Positions 6,274 to 14,245 of a stretch of 14,761 bases of DNA are shown here, piece after piece. Origin of the DNA: CAZOOK01 sp964581385 (lineage in GTDB: Bacteria; Pseudomonadota; Gammaproteobacteria; Nevskiales; Nevskiaceae); contig CAZOOK010000068.1 of NCBI GenBank assembly GCA_964581385.1, positions 1 to 14,761 on the forward strand, given 5' to 3'. The notes beneath the pieces are model-generated. The model made no database searches and was not told where the DNA came from. It saw nothing but the letters and a program-made list of their open reading frames with translations. Every line of letters begins with the position of its first letter. The first letter of the stretch is position 1. The translations under genes were made by a program, and so were the position numbers.

Positions 6274-6636
6274 ACCACCACCCTCTGCATTCCTTGGGCG
6301 CGTAGTGTATCTCCAGCCCGCAATGCGATGGTTACAAATTGTTCATCGCGTGCAAAGCCGCATCGGACGTTGCATCCAAAACGATATGCACAGACTTGTA
6401 CACAGGTGGCGTTGATAAGTGCCGCCCCTCCATTGTTCACCCCTTAAACGAACGCACGTTTTTTTGTACGTTATCCATCTGTGCGGCGGCTTGAGCAATG
6501 TCACGCAGCGCTCGGAACAATGAGCGATAAGCACGGCCTTTCCGTGCATTGGCGTCACCGCCGGCAGCTGCAGCGTTCTCGGTACGCGTATCGCGGATCA
6601 ACGCACGCAACGCCGGCGGCGACCTGCCCGGATATC
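6274..6636. other. Intergenic region, no supported gene
   Basis: About 360 bases between the small winged-helix-like gene and the terminator of the large NTPase gene, both on the minus strand. Short frames on both strands are rich in Arg, Cys and His and lack ribosome binding sites. The promoter of the small gene should lie here, but no convincing hexamers were seen. A palindromic-looking AACG-rich patch with seven T occurs near 6446-6474. Confidence 0.45.
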
Positions 6637-6663
6637 AAAAAAGATGGCGCAGCATGTGCGCCA
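6637..6663 (-). terminator. Intrinsic terminator of the disrupted NTPase gene
   Basis: On the plus strand AAAAAA (6637-6642) precedes TGGCGCA (6645-6651), loop GCATG, TGCGCCA (6657-6663). On the minus strand this is a perfect 7-bp stem followed by a T-rich tract, 31 bases after the stop at 6694. It marks the original 3' end of the gene split by the IS element. Confidence 0.85.
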
Positions 6664-6693
6664 ACCCTCACGATGCATGCCTTAGTCTTTACT

Positions 6694-7129
6694 CTAATCG
6701 CCCGGCAGGAAAACCTTATTCGGAACATCCATCCCAAACAGTTTCGAGTCTCGCTTGTTCTTCCACTTGCGAATCCGATTGCGGATCTGGTTGTTGAGTG
6801 TGGTACCGAAACGCTTCATAAGGGGGCTGGGGATTCTGCCTTCTACCTCCGATGCCTTAAACCGTCCATCGACGATTTTCGAAAGCAGCACCGTGTAACG
6901 CCAAAGGTCCACGGGATCGGTCGCAGTACGCATCTGCGCAGCCCAGTGACGAGACCACTGATGGCGTTCCATTGCATATTTGGCCCCCTGATGTGCCCTC
7001 TGCAGAAACCCGTGCTCATCTTTCAGCATGTCGACTGTCTCGACGGCCCAAGATTCATCCGGTGAGAGACCTGCCACCATGGCGGCGCGGGCGCGATGCG
7101 CTGGTTCTAGGCGCTGTCGGCGATCTACG
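6694..7129 (-). pseudogene. 3' fragment of IS-disrupted STAND NTPase gene
   Basis: After the duplicated CGTAGAT (minus strand) the frame encodes 142 residues: RRQRLEPAHRARAAMVAGLS, DESWAVETVDMLKDEHG, further helical sequence, and a basic C-terminus (RNRIRKWKNKRD) ending FLPGD. The reading frame is exactly the one interrupted at 9645, where the upstream part ends in DYVVD. Joining at the duplication gives DYVVD-RRQRLEP with no stop or frameshift. The fragment is therefore the C-terminal end of the large NTPase, in Avs-like proteins part of the target-sensing region. The frame also stays open into the IS end, which supplies an ATG at 7158 with ten IS-encoded residues, so a short separate peptide could be made, but no ribosome binding site supports that. 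Confidence 0.88.
7123..7129. repeat. Target-site duplication, left copy (ATCTACG)
   Basis: ATCTACG here is repeated exactly at 9645-9651 beside the other end of the IS element. Seven bases fits the 4-8 bp duplications of the IS21 family. Confidence 0.88.
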
Positions 7130-7131
7130 GG

Positions 7132-7190
7132 TGTTGCTGCCGATTGAAAATTCACCATTAGACCGAGGTTCTGCCGACTGAAGGATGACC
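7132..7190 (+). repeat. IS21 left end, two transposase-binding repeats
   Basis: The outer repeat is at 7132-7155 (TGTTGCTGCCGATTGAAA and following) and the inner at 7169-7190 (CTGCCGACTGAAGGATGACC at its end). Core CTGCCGAYTGAA is shared with both repeats of the right end, as expected for IstA binding sites. Confidence 0.85.
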
Positions 7191-7207
7191 AGGGTGTTCT
7201 TCACTAG

Positions 7208-7232
7208 CCTGCTGGGCTTTATCCCCAGCAGG
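7208..7232 (+). promoter_or_regulatory. Stem-loop just upstream of istA
   Basis: CCTGCTGGG (7208-7216), loop CTTTATC, CCCAGCAGG (7224-7232): a perfect 9-bp stem ending five bases before the istA ribosome binding site (GAGG, 7238-7241). It could shield istA translation on transcripts entering from outside the element, as known for some IS elements, or act as a weak terminator of incoming transcription. Confidence 0.55.
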
Positions 7233-7249
7233 AAGACGAGGTGCATACC

Positions 7250-8746
7250 ATGGCGATGTACGCGAAGGTGCGGAGAATGCGGTTGAGGGACGGCTTGTCG
7301 ATCAGCGAGATCGCGCGCCGGACGAGTCTGTCGAGAAACACCATCAAGAAGTGGCTGAGAGAGCCGGCTCGCAGCGAGATGGCGTACGTGCGGCGTGATG
7401 GCCCGTGCAAGCTTGATGACCATGCCGAATGGTTTCGGCAGGCGCTGGAAACCGATGCACGACGGCCCCGCAAAGAGCGACGCACGGCATTGCGGCTGTT
7501 CGCTCAGATCAAGGAGCAAGGCTACGCCGGCGGTTACAGTCAGGTGACGGCGTTCATCCGGTCGTGGCGCGCCCAAGCCGGCGCGGTCACCGCGCGATCG
7601 GCCTACGTACCGCTGCGCTTTGATTGGGGAGAAGCCTTCCAGTTCGACTGGAGTGAAGAAAGCCTAGTAATCGGTGGCATCTGGCGCAAGATTCAGCTGG
7701 CGCACATGAAGCTGTGTGCCAGCCGCGCGTTCTGGCTGGCGGCCTATCCGAGTCAGGGCCACGAAATGCTCTTCGATGCCCACACCCGCTGTCTGACCGG
7801 CTTGGGCGGCGTGGCCCGTCGTGGCATCTACGACAATATGAAAACCGCCGTCGATCGCGTGCCGGGCCGCGGCAAGGCACGCATCGTCAATGCCCGCTTC
7901 GCGGCGATGACCTCGCACTACCTGTTTGATCCCGACTTCTGCAATGTCGCTTCAGGCTGGGAGAAAGGCCGCGTCGAGAAGAGCGTGCAGGACACTCGAA
8001 GACGGATCTGGCAGCAAGCAGCGGAGCAGCGCTTCGGCAGCTTCGCCGAATTGAATGTCTGGCTGGCGATCCAGTGTGTGGAAGCGCGCCAAGCGCCGCA
8101 CCCCGAGTTTCCCGGCATGAGCATCCAGGAAACCTGGGAGCACGAGCAGGTGCAGCTGATGCCGGTCCCGACGCCCTTCGATGGCTATGTCGAATTGCCG
8201 GCGCGGGTGTCGAGCACGAGCCTGGTCAGCGTCGCGCGCAATCGCTACTCGGTGCCCTGTGCACTGGCGGGACATCGCGTCAGCGTGCGGCTATATCCCG
8301 AGCGCGTCGTGATCGTCGCCGACCAGCAGATTGTTACCGAGCATGTCCGGGCGTGGGATCGCGATCACGTGGTCTACGACTGGCAGCACTATCTGCCACT
8401 GATCGAGCGCAAGCCCGGCGCCCTGCGCAACGGCGCGCCCTTCGCCGAGCTGCCGGTCCCACTGCAGAAGCTCAGCCGCGCACTCCTGCGCCGCGATGGC
8501 GGCGAGCGGGTCATGGCGCAGGTGCTGTCGGCCGTACCGGTCTTCGGATTGGAAGCGGTGCTGGTCGCCGTCGAGCTGGTGCTCGAATCCGGGCGGCCCA
8601 GTGCCGAGCACGTGCTCAATGTGCTGGCACGATTGCGGGAGGGACCGCCGCCACCATCGGTCGACACCGCCCTGACCGTGACGACCGCGCCGATCGCCGA
8701 TCCGCAACGCTACGACGCGCTACGCACGGAGGTGGATCATGGCTGA
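7250..8746 (+). CDS. istA: IS21-family transposase IstA
   Basis: IstA is the DDE-type transposase of IS21 elements and cuts and joins the ends together with the IstB ATPase. ATG 7250 was preferred over GTG 7241 because GAGG at 7238-7241 is spaced eight bases from it. Numbered from this start the protein has 498 residues. A helix-turn-helix lies at about 15-37 (LSISEIARRTSLSRNTIKKWL). The catalytic triad is recognisable as Asp in FQFDWSEE (about 133), Asp in IYDNMKT (about 195) and Glu in KGRVEKSVQ (about 243). The length is normal for the family and no frameshift is seen. The stop TGA overlaps the istB start by eight bases. Confidence 0.95.
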   Translation: MAMYAKVRRMRLRDGLSISEIARRTSLSRNTIKKWLREPARSEMAYVRRDGPCKLDDHAEWFRQALETDARRPRKERRTALRLFAQIKEQGYAGGYSQVTAFIRSWRAQAGAVTARSAYVPLRFDWGEAFQFDWSEESLVIGGIWRKIQLAHMKLCASRAFWLAAYPSQGHEMLFDAHTRCLTGLGGVARRGIYDNMKTAVDRVPGRGKARIVNARFAAMTSHYLFDPDFCNVASGWEKGRVEKSVQDTRRRIWQQAAEQRFGSFAELNVWLAIQCVEARQAPHPEFPGMSIQETWEHEQVQLMPVPTPFDGYVELPARVSSTSLVSVARNRYSVPCALAGHRVSVRLYPERVVIVADQQIVTEHVRAWDRDHVVYDWQHYLPLIERKPGALRNGAPFAELPVPLQKLSRALLRRDGGERVMAQVLSAVPVFGLEAVLVAVELVLESGRPSAEHVLNVLARLREGPPPPSVDTALTVTTAPIADPQRYDALRTEVDHG

Positions 8747-9542
8747 TCTGATCGCCGACCTCAAAGCGCTACGCCTGTACGGTATGGCGGGCTGCTACGC
8801 CGACTGGGTCGAGCAAGGCAGCACCGGCGCCATGACCACCTACGAGTCGTTGCTGACCCACTTGGTGCAAGCCGAGGGCACTGACCGCGCCCTGCGCTCG
8901 ATCCGCTACCAGATGCATGTCGCCCGCTTTCCGATCCATCGCGACTTGGCCGGATTCGATTTCGATCAATCGAAGGTCGAGCGCCGGCAGATCACGACCT
9001 TCGCCACCACCGCCTTTACCGAGAAGGCGGAAAACATCGTGCTGATCGGTGGCACTGGCACCGGCAAGACGCATCTGGCCACGGCCCTGGGCATCGAGGC
9101 CATCGCCCGCCACGGCAAGCGTGTGCGTTTCTTCTCGACAGTGGAGCTGGTCAATACGTTGGAGCAGGAGAAGGCGGCAGGCAAAGCTGGAAAGCTCGCT
9201 CATCAGCTCATGCACCTCGACTTGGTGATCCTCGACGAGCTGGGCTATCTGCCGTTTTCACAGGCCGGCGGTGCACTGCTGTTTCACCTGCTGTCGAAGC
9301 TCTACGAGCACACCAGCGTGATCATCACCACCAATCTGGTCTTCGCCGAGTGGAGCAACGTATTTGTCGACCCCAAGCTCACGACAGCACTGCTCGATCG
9401 ACTCACGCATCACTGCCATATCGTGGAGACCGGCAACGAGTCCTATCGCTTTCGCCACAGCAGCAGCACGGCCAAAGCCCGCATCAAATCCCGTGAACAG
9501 ACCAAGACTCAGGCCCAGGAGGAAATCGACGAATCCATCTGA
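8739..9542 (+). CDS. istB: IS21-family helper ATPase IstB
   Basis: IstB is the AAA+ ATPase (DnaA/DnaC-like) that selects target DNA and activates IstA. The 267-residue protein has an N-terminal helical domain (1-80), Walker A GGTGTGKTH at 104-112, Walker B DLVILDELGYLPF with Asp166 and Glu167, and a sensor-1-like SVIITTN stretch, followed by a short charged C-terminal tail (KSREQTKTQAQEEID). Its start lies inside the last codons of istA, indicating translational coupling. A 9-bp hairpin follows at 9564-9585. It looks complete and functional. Confidence 0.95.
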   Translation: MADLIADLKALRLYGMAGCYADWVEQGSTGAMTTYESLLTHLVQAEGTDRALRSIRYQMHVARFPIHRDLAGFDFDQSKVERRQITTFATTAFTEKAENIVLIGGTGTGKTHLATALGIEAIARHGKRVRFFSTVELVNTLEQEKAAGKAGKLAHQLMHLDLVILDELGYLPFSQAGGALLFHLLSKLYEHTSVIITTNLVFAEWSNVFVDPKLTTALLDRLTHHCHIVETGNESYRFRHSSSTAKARIKSREQTKTQAQEEIDESI

Positions 9543-9563
9543 CAACCGATACGATTAGACACC

Positions 9564-9585
9564 GCCGAGGGCTACCGCCCTCGGC
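9564..9585 (+). terminator. Hairpin after istB inside the IS element
   Basis: GCCGAGGGC (9564-9572), loop TACC, GCCCTCGGC (9577-9585): a perfect 9-bp stem 22 bases after the istB stop. There is no long T tract (TTCC follows). It may stop or pause transcription leaving the IS, in either direction. Confidence 0.6.
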
Positions 9586-9593
9586 TTCCATCC

Positions 9594-12500
9594 CTAGTCA
9601 ATTTTCAATCGGCAGAGACGGTCAGCTTTCAGTCGGCAGCAACAATCTACGACATAGTCGCGCAAGACGTCGACACGCTCAGCCCTGATGCCCGCCAACA
9701 CTTCCATGGCGAGGTCATAGTCGTTGCCAATGCGGTCAAGACGGGCGAAGCAGAGTTCCCTGATTTCGGTGCCATCGGCCACTCCCCATGCCGTCACGGC
9801 GTTAAGACCGATCTTGTCTTGGCCGAACGTGACCCGCACCAAAGGAGAACTGCTTCTCAACCGCTTGAAAAGCGTGAGACTTGCCACGGCATCTCTTTGG
9901 GAGATGGCCTCGGCAATGAGCAAAGCAATGTTGTACACATTATTAAGGGCTTTGTTATCCAGTTTCAGAAAGAGCGCGTGCCAAGTATCGACAAGAGTAG
10001 GGGCCACCTTGTCGATCTCAGCGATGAGATCGACAGTCACAGATTGGATGATGAGCTGCGCCCCGGCCTTACTTAGTTCGTGCTCGAAGCGGTCGGCGGC
10101 GGTCTGATTTCTCTTTTGGCGTTCGAACCACGCATCGTCGGTTTCGTTGAGCCGCCGGAACTGTTCGTCCGGGGACTCTTCTTTTGGCGGCTTTTCAGAA
10201 ACCTCAAAGATCACCGACCAATGACGGCCTTCGAAGTTTTGTTCGATGTCCGGAAGGTTACTGGAGACACGAAATTCGGCGGCCTTGTGAATCGCTGTAT
10301 TTAGACGGTCGGCGATAGCGAGCGCGGCCGTGGAACCAAGCCGTTTGACTAGGCTCCCATAAGCGGAAAGCGCAATCCGATCGAGACACGCCTCAATCGT
10401 GATCATGCCCTGCTCCGCCGCCAGCACCAGCGCTTGCGACCCATGAAGTATTTCGATTTTGTTGGGCGCGGTGTCGGGGGGCGTAGCGCTCCAGACAGAT
10501 TGCACGAGTCCCGCGAGGAGAAGAGGATCGGCCGCGGCTCGCATGAGCGCTACCACCGATAGTCGGACGTAATCGTTTTCCGACGCCAAAAGGCTCAACA
10601 CCAACTCCGTGGCGCGCTCGGTCAACGGCGTGCACGAGTGCTCCGCAAACCCGAGGATACGGAATTGAGCGACAGGATCGCCCTCCTTTATTGCCTTTTC
10701 GAGTGCGCGCTCCAATTTGCTTTCATCGATTGGCTGAAAGAGATAGCAGAGATCCAGGAGGATGGTCCTGTCCTTAGGATGATTGATAAGCGCGTCGAAT
10801 TGCGCATCCCCGGACATGTGGGGAAACGCCACACTGAGGGCGTATTGTGCGGCGACCCAGGCCTCGTTGTTCTTGTCCTTACCCCAGTTCAGTGCCATCT
10901 CCGCGATCTCTCTTGCCTTCGCGACATAAGGCTCAGCGACACGGCTTTCCAAACCGACGGTGTGATTTTCGAGCACGAAGACGGCTTGACGAAAGTCTGG
11001 CGGCACTCGAGTCACAGCTTGGTCTGCAAAAGCCCTCAATACCTCGACTGCTGTCTCGGGACGGAAGCGGGCAAGACCAGGTTGCGCATCCATATAAAAA
11101 TAGTCAGCTTGGGTGAACCCCATTGCACGGCGCAGTTCGGCGGGATCAATCACCCTATATTTATTAGCCGTCGTGTCGATATTCTCCGGTGCTTCCGACG
11201 CGGGATCGCAGGGATCAGTGGCGCAATAGTTCTCAATCCGCCGCCAGCCCTTTAGGTGCTCACGGTCTTTTGTCAACTCGTCGGCAATCCGGTCGGCTTC
11301 CCGAGCGTCGCTGCTGTCGCCGGTAGCGCGTAGGACGTAGACCAGCGCCCATCGCCCGGTGTTCGATATGCCGCTCTGGCGCAGCAGGTCCGCAGCTTTC
11401 CGCAGTGCGTCCTTGGTAGCGGCCCAGTCGGCCAGATTGAAATGCACGAGATCCTCAAAATTGCCATGGTGACCGTGATAGCCGCCGTTGAGCGATGCCG
11501 CGAAACAATAGTTTCTCAAACTCTCGGCGAACGGCGCGAGAGGTCGGCCAGCCATTGCCTGGAAGGCAAGGAGGTTGAGCTGGCTGTAGTCGCCGCGATT
11601 CTCCTGGACCATGCCCTTAAGGAGATTATTTTCCGCCTGCGACAACGACGCCATGGTCGCTAAAAGCCTCTGCTCGCGCTCTGCTAGTTCTTTCGCGCGC
11701 TCCGCAGCGTGCTCGAGATTGTTTGGAACATGCACCATACGCTCTGGGGCCAACGAGTACATATTGAGCCAGCGGTGGATGGCGGTCGGCAGAGCAGCTT
11801 CGAAAGATGCGTTCCCACGAAGATCGGTCGCGGCGTCAGTCAACCAGGAGAGATTCGAGGCGATGTCGCAGGTCAGCGAAGCATCCTCCAGCGCAGCAAG
11901 GAACGCGCTGGGGTCGCGACCGAACAGGCCGCGGAATTCCGGGTAGCGCGCAGAATCAAGGTTTTGCAGCATGACAAAAGAGCGTACCAGTGGCGTCACA
12001 ACTTCCTTGGGCGACTCTTCCAGCACCGCAGAGATGATGGCGCCCAACAGGATGTCGCCCGTCATATCCAACGCGGCAATTGGATCGAGAAGACTGGAAA
12101 GCGCTTCGTCGACGCCCTTTCGCTTCCGCAGCGCCTCTCGGACGGTCCTGACCAGCGCGAGCCCTAGCGCAAGCGGCAAACCCTCATCCTTCAAAATATA
12201 TTTGTTCGGATTTTCGTCTGGCACTTCAAAGAAACGACCTGCCGAAGTAATCACGAACGGCTCGGAAATGGTCTGATTGGAGAGACCGGCCGTCACGAGA
12301 GTGGGCATATCGAATTCGTTGAGGTCGTCCCTTTGCTGCTGTTTGAGGCGCTGGACGATACTTTCCGCATGAGCGCAGATGCCAGCCGCAAACTGCTTGG
12401 ACGCGACGGTAGTACCCTCCGCGGCACTGCCGCTGCGGATATGTTCGAAAAGCAGCCTGCTAACGCTCAGCTCGCCGAACTCGCTAATTTCTTCTGCCTT

Positions 12501-13826
12501 GAAGAGAGCAGCAGCAACACCGAAAATGCGCGGGTTTCGCAGACTGCGGGCGATGCCTGGATCGAGCGCGGCAATCGAGGTTCCCCGTTCTTTCAACAGC
12601 TCGTTCAATTCCGCATCAGTCCATTCAGGAATGTCGATTGAGTCGACCCGGCTGACCAGCTTGTTTTCAAGGTTGTCCCGATAGAAAACGCGGCGACAGC
12701 TAAAGACGAGCCTGCCGCCCAACTGGGCCACCACGGTACTCATGGCGTCTATGAAACGGAGCCAATTGACGCTTTCGCGCTGATTAACGCCATCAATAAA
12801 GACAACCAGTCGTGGTACGGCGGTATCTGCGTTCCGCTCCCAACGCTCGAAGTGTCTCAGCCAACGCTCCCTGACCTCCGCTCTCCGCGTCTCGCCCGTC
12901 TGGGTGAGGAGCTTCGAAATCAGGAGGTCTTGGCAATATTCGAGCGATGGCGGATCGCTAATATCGTTGGGGACGATGACGACGGTCAGGGGTTGATTGG
13001 ACTGATAGCTCCAAGCCTGCGCAAAAATCCAGGATTTGCCGTTGCCGTCGGTGCCGAGAATAGCTACGACTGTGCCGTCGGGTTTAGCGAAGATCTTATT
13101 GGCGACTCTCCTCCTGAGATCTGTTCGGTCGATCGTGCCCGAAATCGAGGTATCCGCGGGACTGAGAGCTTGGCCGAAGACGCTGCGGGCGCGCTTTTTA
13201 TCGGAGAATGCCTCCGACAGCCAGGCGATGTTGTCCTTGAGCGCAAAAGCCGGTGCGATGCTGGGCTGCCGTAAGGCTGCCAGGAGCTCGTCTGACCGTA
13301 TCTGGAATTGAGGGTGTGCCCGCACTGCCGCCAATTGGTTGGCAAGTTCGGCTTCAATGATCGACGTATGTTTGGCGATGAATTTCGCTGACACGTCCGG
13401 GGTCATCGCAAAGAGGGCAGCGACTTCGGCTAAACCCGTTTCAGGCCACGCCAGCACCATCAGCGCCATTGCAAGCCGCTCCGCGCCCTCTTTCAGAGTG
13501 TTAACGTACTGCGCTGAAATGGGGCTGGTAGCCGCCAGAATGTAGAGTTCGGTGGTGCTGGTCTTGTCCGCGGCGATCTCGAAAATCTTGGTATAGATTT
13601 TGTCCTTCGGGACCGTGTCGTCGTAGCGCTTCGCCTCGAACACAATCGTGCCGCCATCCAGCGCGGATTGGCCATCCTTGCCGTGTTGAGAACCTGCACT
13701 TGCCAGTGCAAAGCTGCGCTTAGTCAGATCACTAAGGACGGCGGCCATTAGGCCTTCAAAGCCGTCGTGACCATCCGGCTTCAGTTTTTGGATATTTTGG
13801 CGAAAATCTTCGATCAGATCGGACAC
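9594..13826 (-). CDS. PD-(D/E)XK nuclease-STAND NTPase, C-terminally truncated by IS21
   Basis: The frame encodes 1410 residues: 1394 native plus 16 from the IS end (CCCRLKADRLCRLKID). Residues 1-100 look like a restriction-endonuclease-type domain: Glu24 in GFEGL, Asp51 in GKDGQS, and Glu64/Lys66 in IVFEAKRY give a PD-(D/E)XK site. Residues 235-500 look like a STAND/NACHT NTPase with Walker A GTDGNGKS (258-265), Walker B RLVVFIDGVN (Asp345) and an arginine-bearing sensor 1 (RLVFSCRR). A winged-helix-like stretch lies near 510-560. The remaining 800-plus residues are helical and repeat-like, as in sensors of antiviral STAND proteins. The best start is GTG 13826; no strong ribosome binding site precedes it. 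Losing the last 142 residues probably impairs sensing. Avs-like defence is inferred from architecture; NACHT-type regulators of other kinds are the alternative. Confidence 0.85.
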   Translation of the reverse strand: MSDLIEDFRQNIQKLKPDGHDGFEGLMAAVLSDLTKRSFALASAGSQHGKDGQSALDGGTIVFEAKRYDDTVPKDKIYTKIFEIAADKTSTTELYILAATSPISAQYVNTLKEGAERLAMALMVLAWPETGLAEVAALFAMTPDVSAKFIAKHTSIIEAELANQLAAVRAHPQFQIRSDELLAALRQPSIAPAFALKDNIAWLSEAFSDKKRARSVFGQALSPADTSISGTIDRTDLRRRVANKIFAKPDGTVVAILGTDGNGKSWIFAQAWSYQSNQPLTVVIVPNDISDPPSLEYCQDLLISKLLTQTGETRRAEVRERWLRHFERWERNADTAVPRLVVFIDGVNQRESVNWLRFIDAMSTVVAQLGGRLVFSCRRVFYRDNLENKLVSRVDSIDIPEWTDAELNELLKERGTSIAALDPGIARSLRNPRIFGVAAALFKAEEISEFGELSVSRLLFEHIRSGSAAEGTTVASKQFAAGICAHAESIVQRLKQQQRDDLNEFDMPTLVTAGLSNQTISEPFVITSAGRFFEVPDENPNKYILKDEGLPLALGLALVRTVREALRKRKGVDEALSSLLDPIAALDMTGDILLGAIISAVLEESPKEVVTPLVRSFVMLQNLDSARYPEFRGLFGRDPSAFLAALEDASLTCDIASNLSWLTDAATDLRGNASFEAALPTAIHRWLNMYSLAPERMVHVPNNLEHAAERAKELAEREQRLLATMASLSQAENNLLKGMVQENRGDYSQLNLLAFQAMAGRPLAPFAESLRNYCFAASLNGGYHGHHGNFEDLVHFNLADWAATKDALRKAADLLRQSGISNTGRWALVYVLRATGDSSDAREADRIADELTKDREHLKGWRRIENYCATDPCDPASEAPENIDTTANKYRVIDPAELRRAMGFTQADYFYMDAQPGLARFRPETAVEVLRAFADQAVTRVPPDFRQAVFVLENHTVGLESRVAEPYVAKAREIAEMALNWGKDKNNEAWVAAQYALSVAFPHMSGDAQFDALINHPKDRTILLDLCYLFQPIDESKLERALEKAIKEGDPVAQFRILGFAEHSCTPLTERATELVLSLLASENDYVRLSVVALMRAAADPLLLAGLVQSVWSATPPDTAPNKIEILHGSQALVLAAEQGMITIEACLDRIALSAYGSLVKRLGSTAALAIADRLNTAIHKAAEFRVSSNLPDIEQNFEGRHWSVIFEVSEKPPKEESPDEQFRRLNETDDAWFERQKRNQTAADRFEHELSKAGAQLIIQSVTVDLIAEIDKVAPTLVDTWHALFLKLDNKALNNVYNIALLIAEAISQRDAVASLTLFKRLRSSSPLVRVTFGQDKIGLNAVTAWGVADGTEIRELCFARLDRIGNDYDLAMEVLAGIRAERVDVLRDYVVDCCCRLKADRLCRLKID
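9597..9644 (-). repeat. IS21 right end, two transposase-binding repeats
   Basis: Read on the minus strand, the outer repeat starts at 9644 with TGTTGCTGCCGACTGAAA and the inner lies at 9616-9597 (CTGCCGATTGAAAATTGAC). Both match the left-end repeats. The disrupted gene's reading frame runs through this end and stops at 9594. Confidence 0.85.
9645..9651. repeat. Target-site duplication, right copy (ATCTACG)
   Basis: An exact copy of 7123-7129, directly abutting the right end of the IS element. On the minus strand it encodes the Val-Asp at which the two gene halves join. Confidence 0.88.
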
Positions 13827-14245
13827 GATCGCTAGGCCTAGGTTTATTCCCTTGGATCATGCCACGGCAAGGGCAGCTGGAAAGCTCAGCTGTTTCAAAC
13901 TTTGTTCACATGCAGAATGAAGCGGAAGTGCAGCAGGTGGTCGAAAAATGGCGCTCAGGTTTTTATCTATAACTTCGATGCTCAGCCGCCCCAGCTGCGA
14001 GACCTCGAGATCAACTTGGCGTCGAGCAAATCCATATCCTTCGTTGCCACAGATCGCCATGCCCTGGACATAGAATTAGTATTTTCATGCTCGCATTTTG
14101 CAAGAATAAACGCTTGCAAATCATTAGTTTACATAGTGTTGCACATATGGCAGGATCAATAGCCGGGCACTTTTGCCGGTATAAGCGGCACCAGCGGATG
14201 CTACCAACACCCGCCGGCGCCTGACTCACAACATGGAGTAACGCC
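13827..14245. other. Divergent intergenic region
   Basis: About 420 bases between the large NTPase gene (minus) and the orphan gene at 14246 (plus). Frames within it overlap on both strands and lack ribosome binding sites, so none is called. The part from about 14070 to 14160 is AT-rich and probably carries the promoters of both genes; the dyad at 14097-14120 lies there. Confidence 0.5.
14097..14120. promoter_or_regulatory. Operator-like dyad TTTGCAAG-n8-CTTGCAAA
   Basis: TTTGCAAG (14097-14104) and CTTGCAAA (14113-14120) are exact reverse complements with spacer AATAAACG. Each half contains the palindrome TTGCAA. The 16-base centre-to-centre spacing and the AT-rich setting between divergent genes suit a dimeric repressor site. 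No regulator gene is visible nearby. Confidence 0.5.

Larger units (their letters stand above)
7130..9644 (+). mobile_element. IS21-family insertion sequence (complete)
   Basis: A complete element with istA and istB, terminal repeats and a 7-bp target duplication. The ends match: left TGTTGCTGCCGATTGAAA (from 7132) and, on the minus strand, right TGTTGCTGCCGACTGAAA (from 9644). Each end carries a second internal copy: left 7169-7190 (CTGCCGACTGAAGG) and right 9597-9616 (CTGCCGATTGAAAA, minus strand), the multiple-terminal-repeat layout known for IS21. Two extra G (7130-7131) separate the left repeat from the duplication, so the left boundary is 7130 or 7132. It splits the large NTPase gene in antisense orientation. 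Both genes look intact, so it may still be mobile. Confidence 0.93.

Noticed and set aside
6481..7065. 194-residue plus-strand frame
   Set aside because: It is antisense to the C-terminal fragment of the disrupted NTPase and crosses that gene's terminator.
10638..11255. 205-residue plus-strand frame inside the large NTPase gene
   Set aside because: It is a high-GC shadow of the minus-strand gene with no ribosome binding site or recognisable domain.
13857..14162. Overlapping short frames on both strands upstream of the orphan gene
   Set aside because: No ribosome binding site, no recognisable family, and the region looks like a divergent promoter area.
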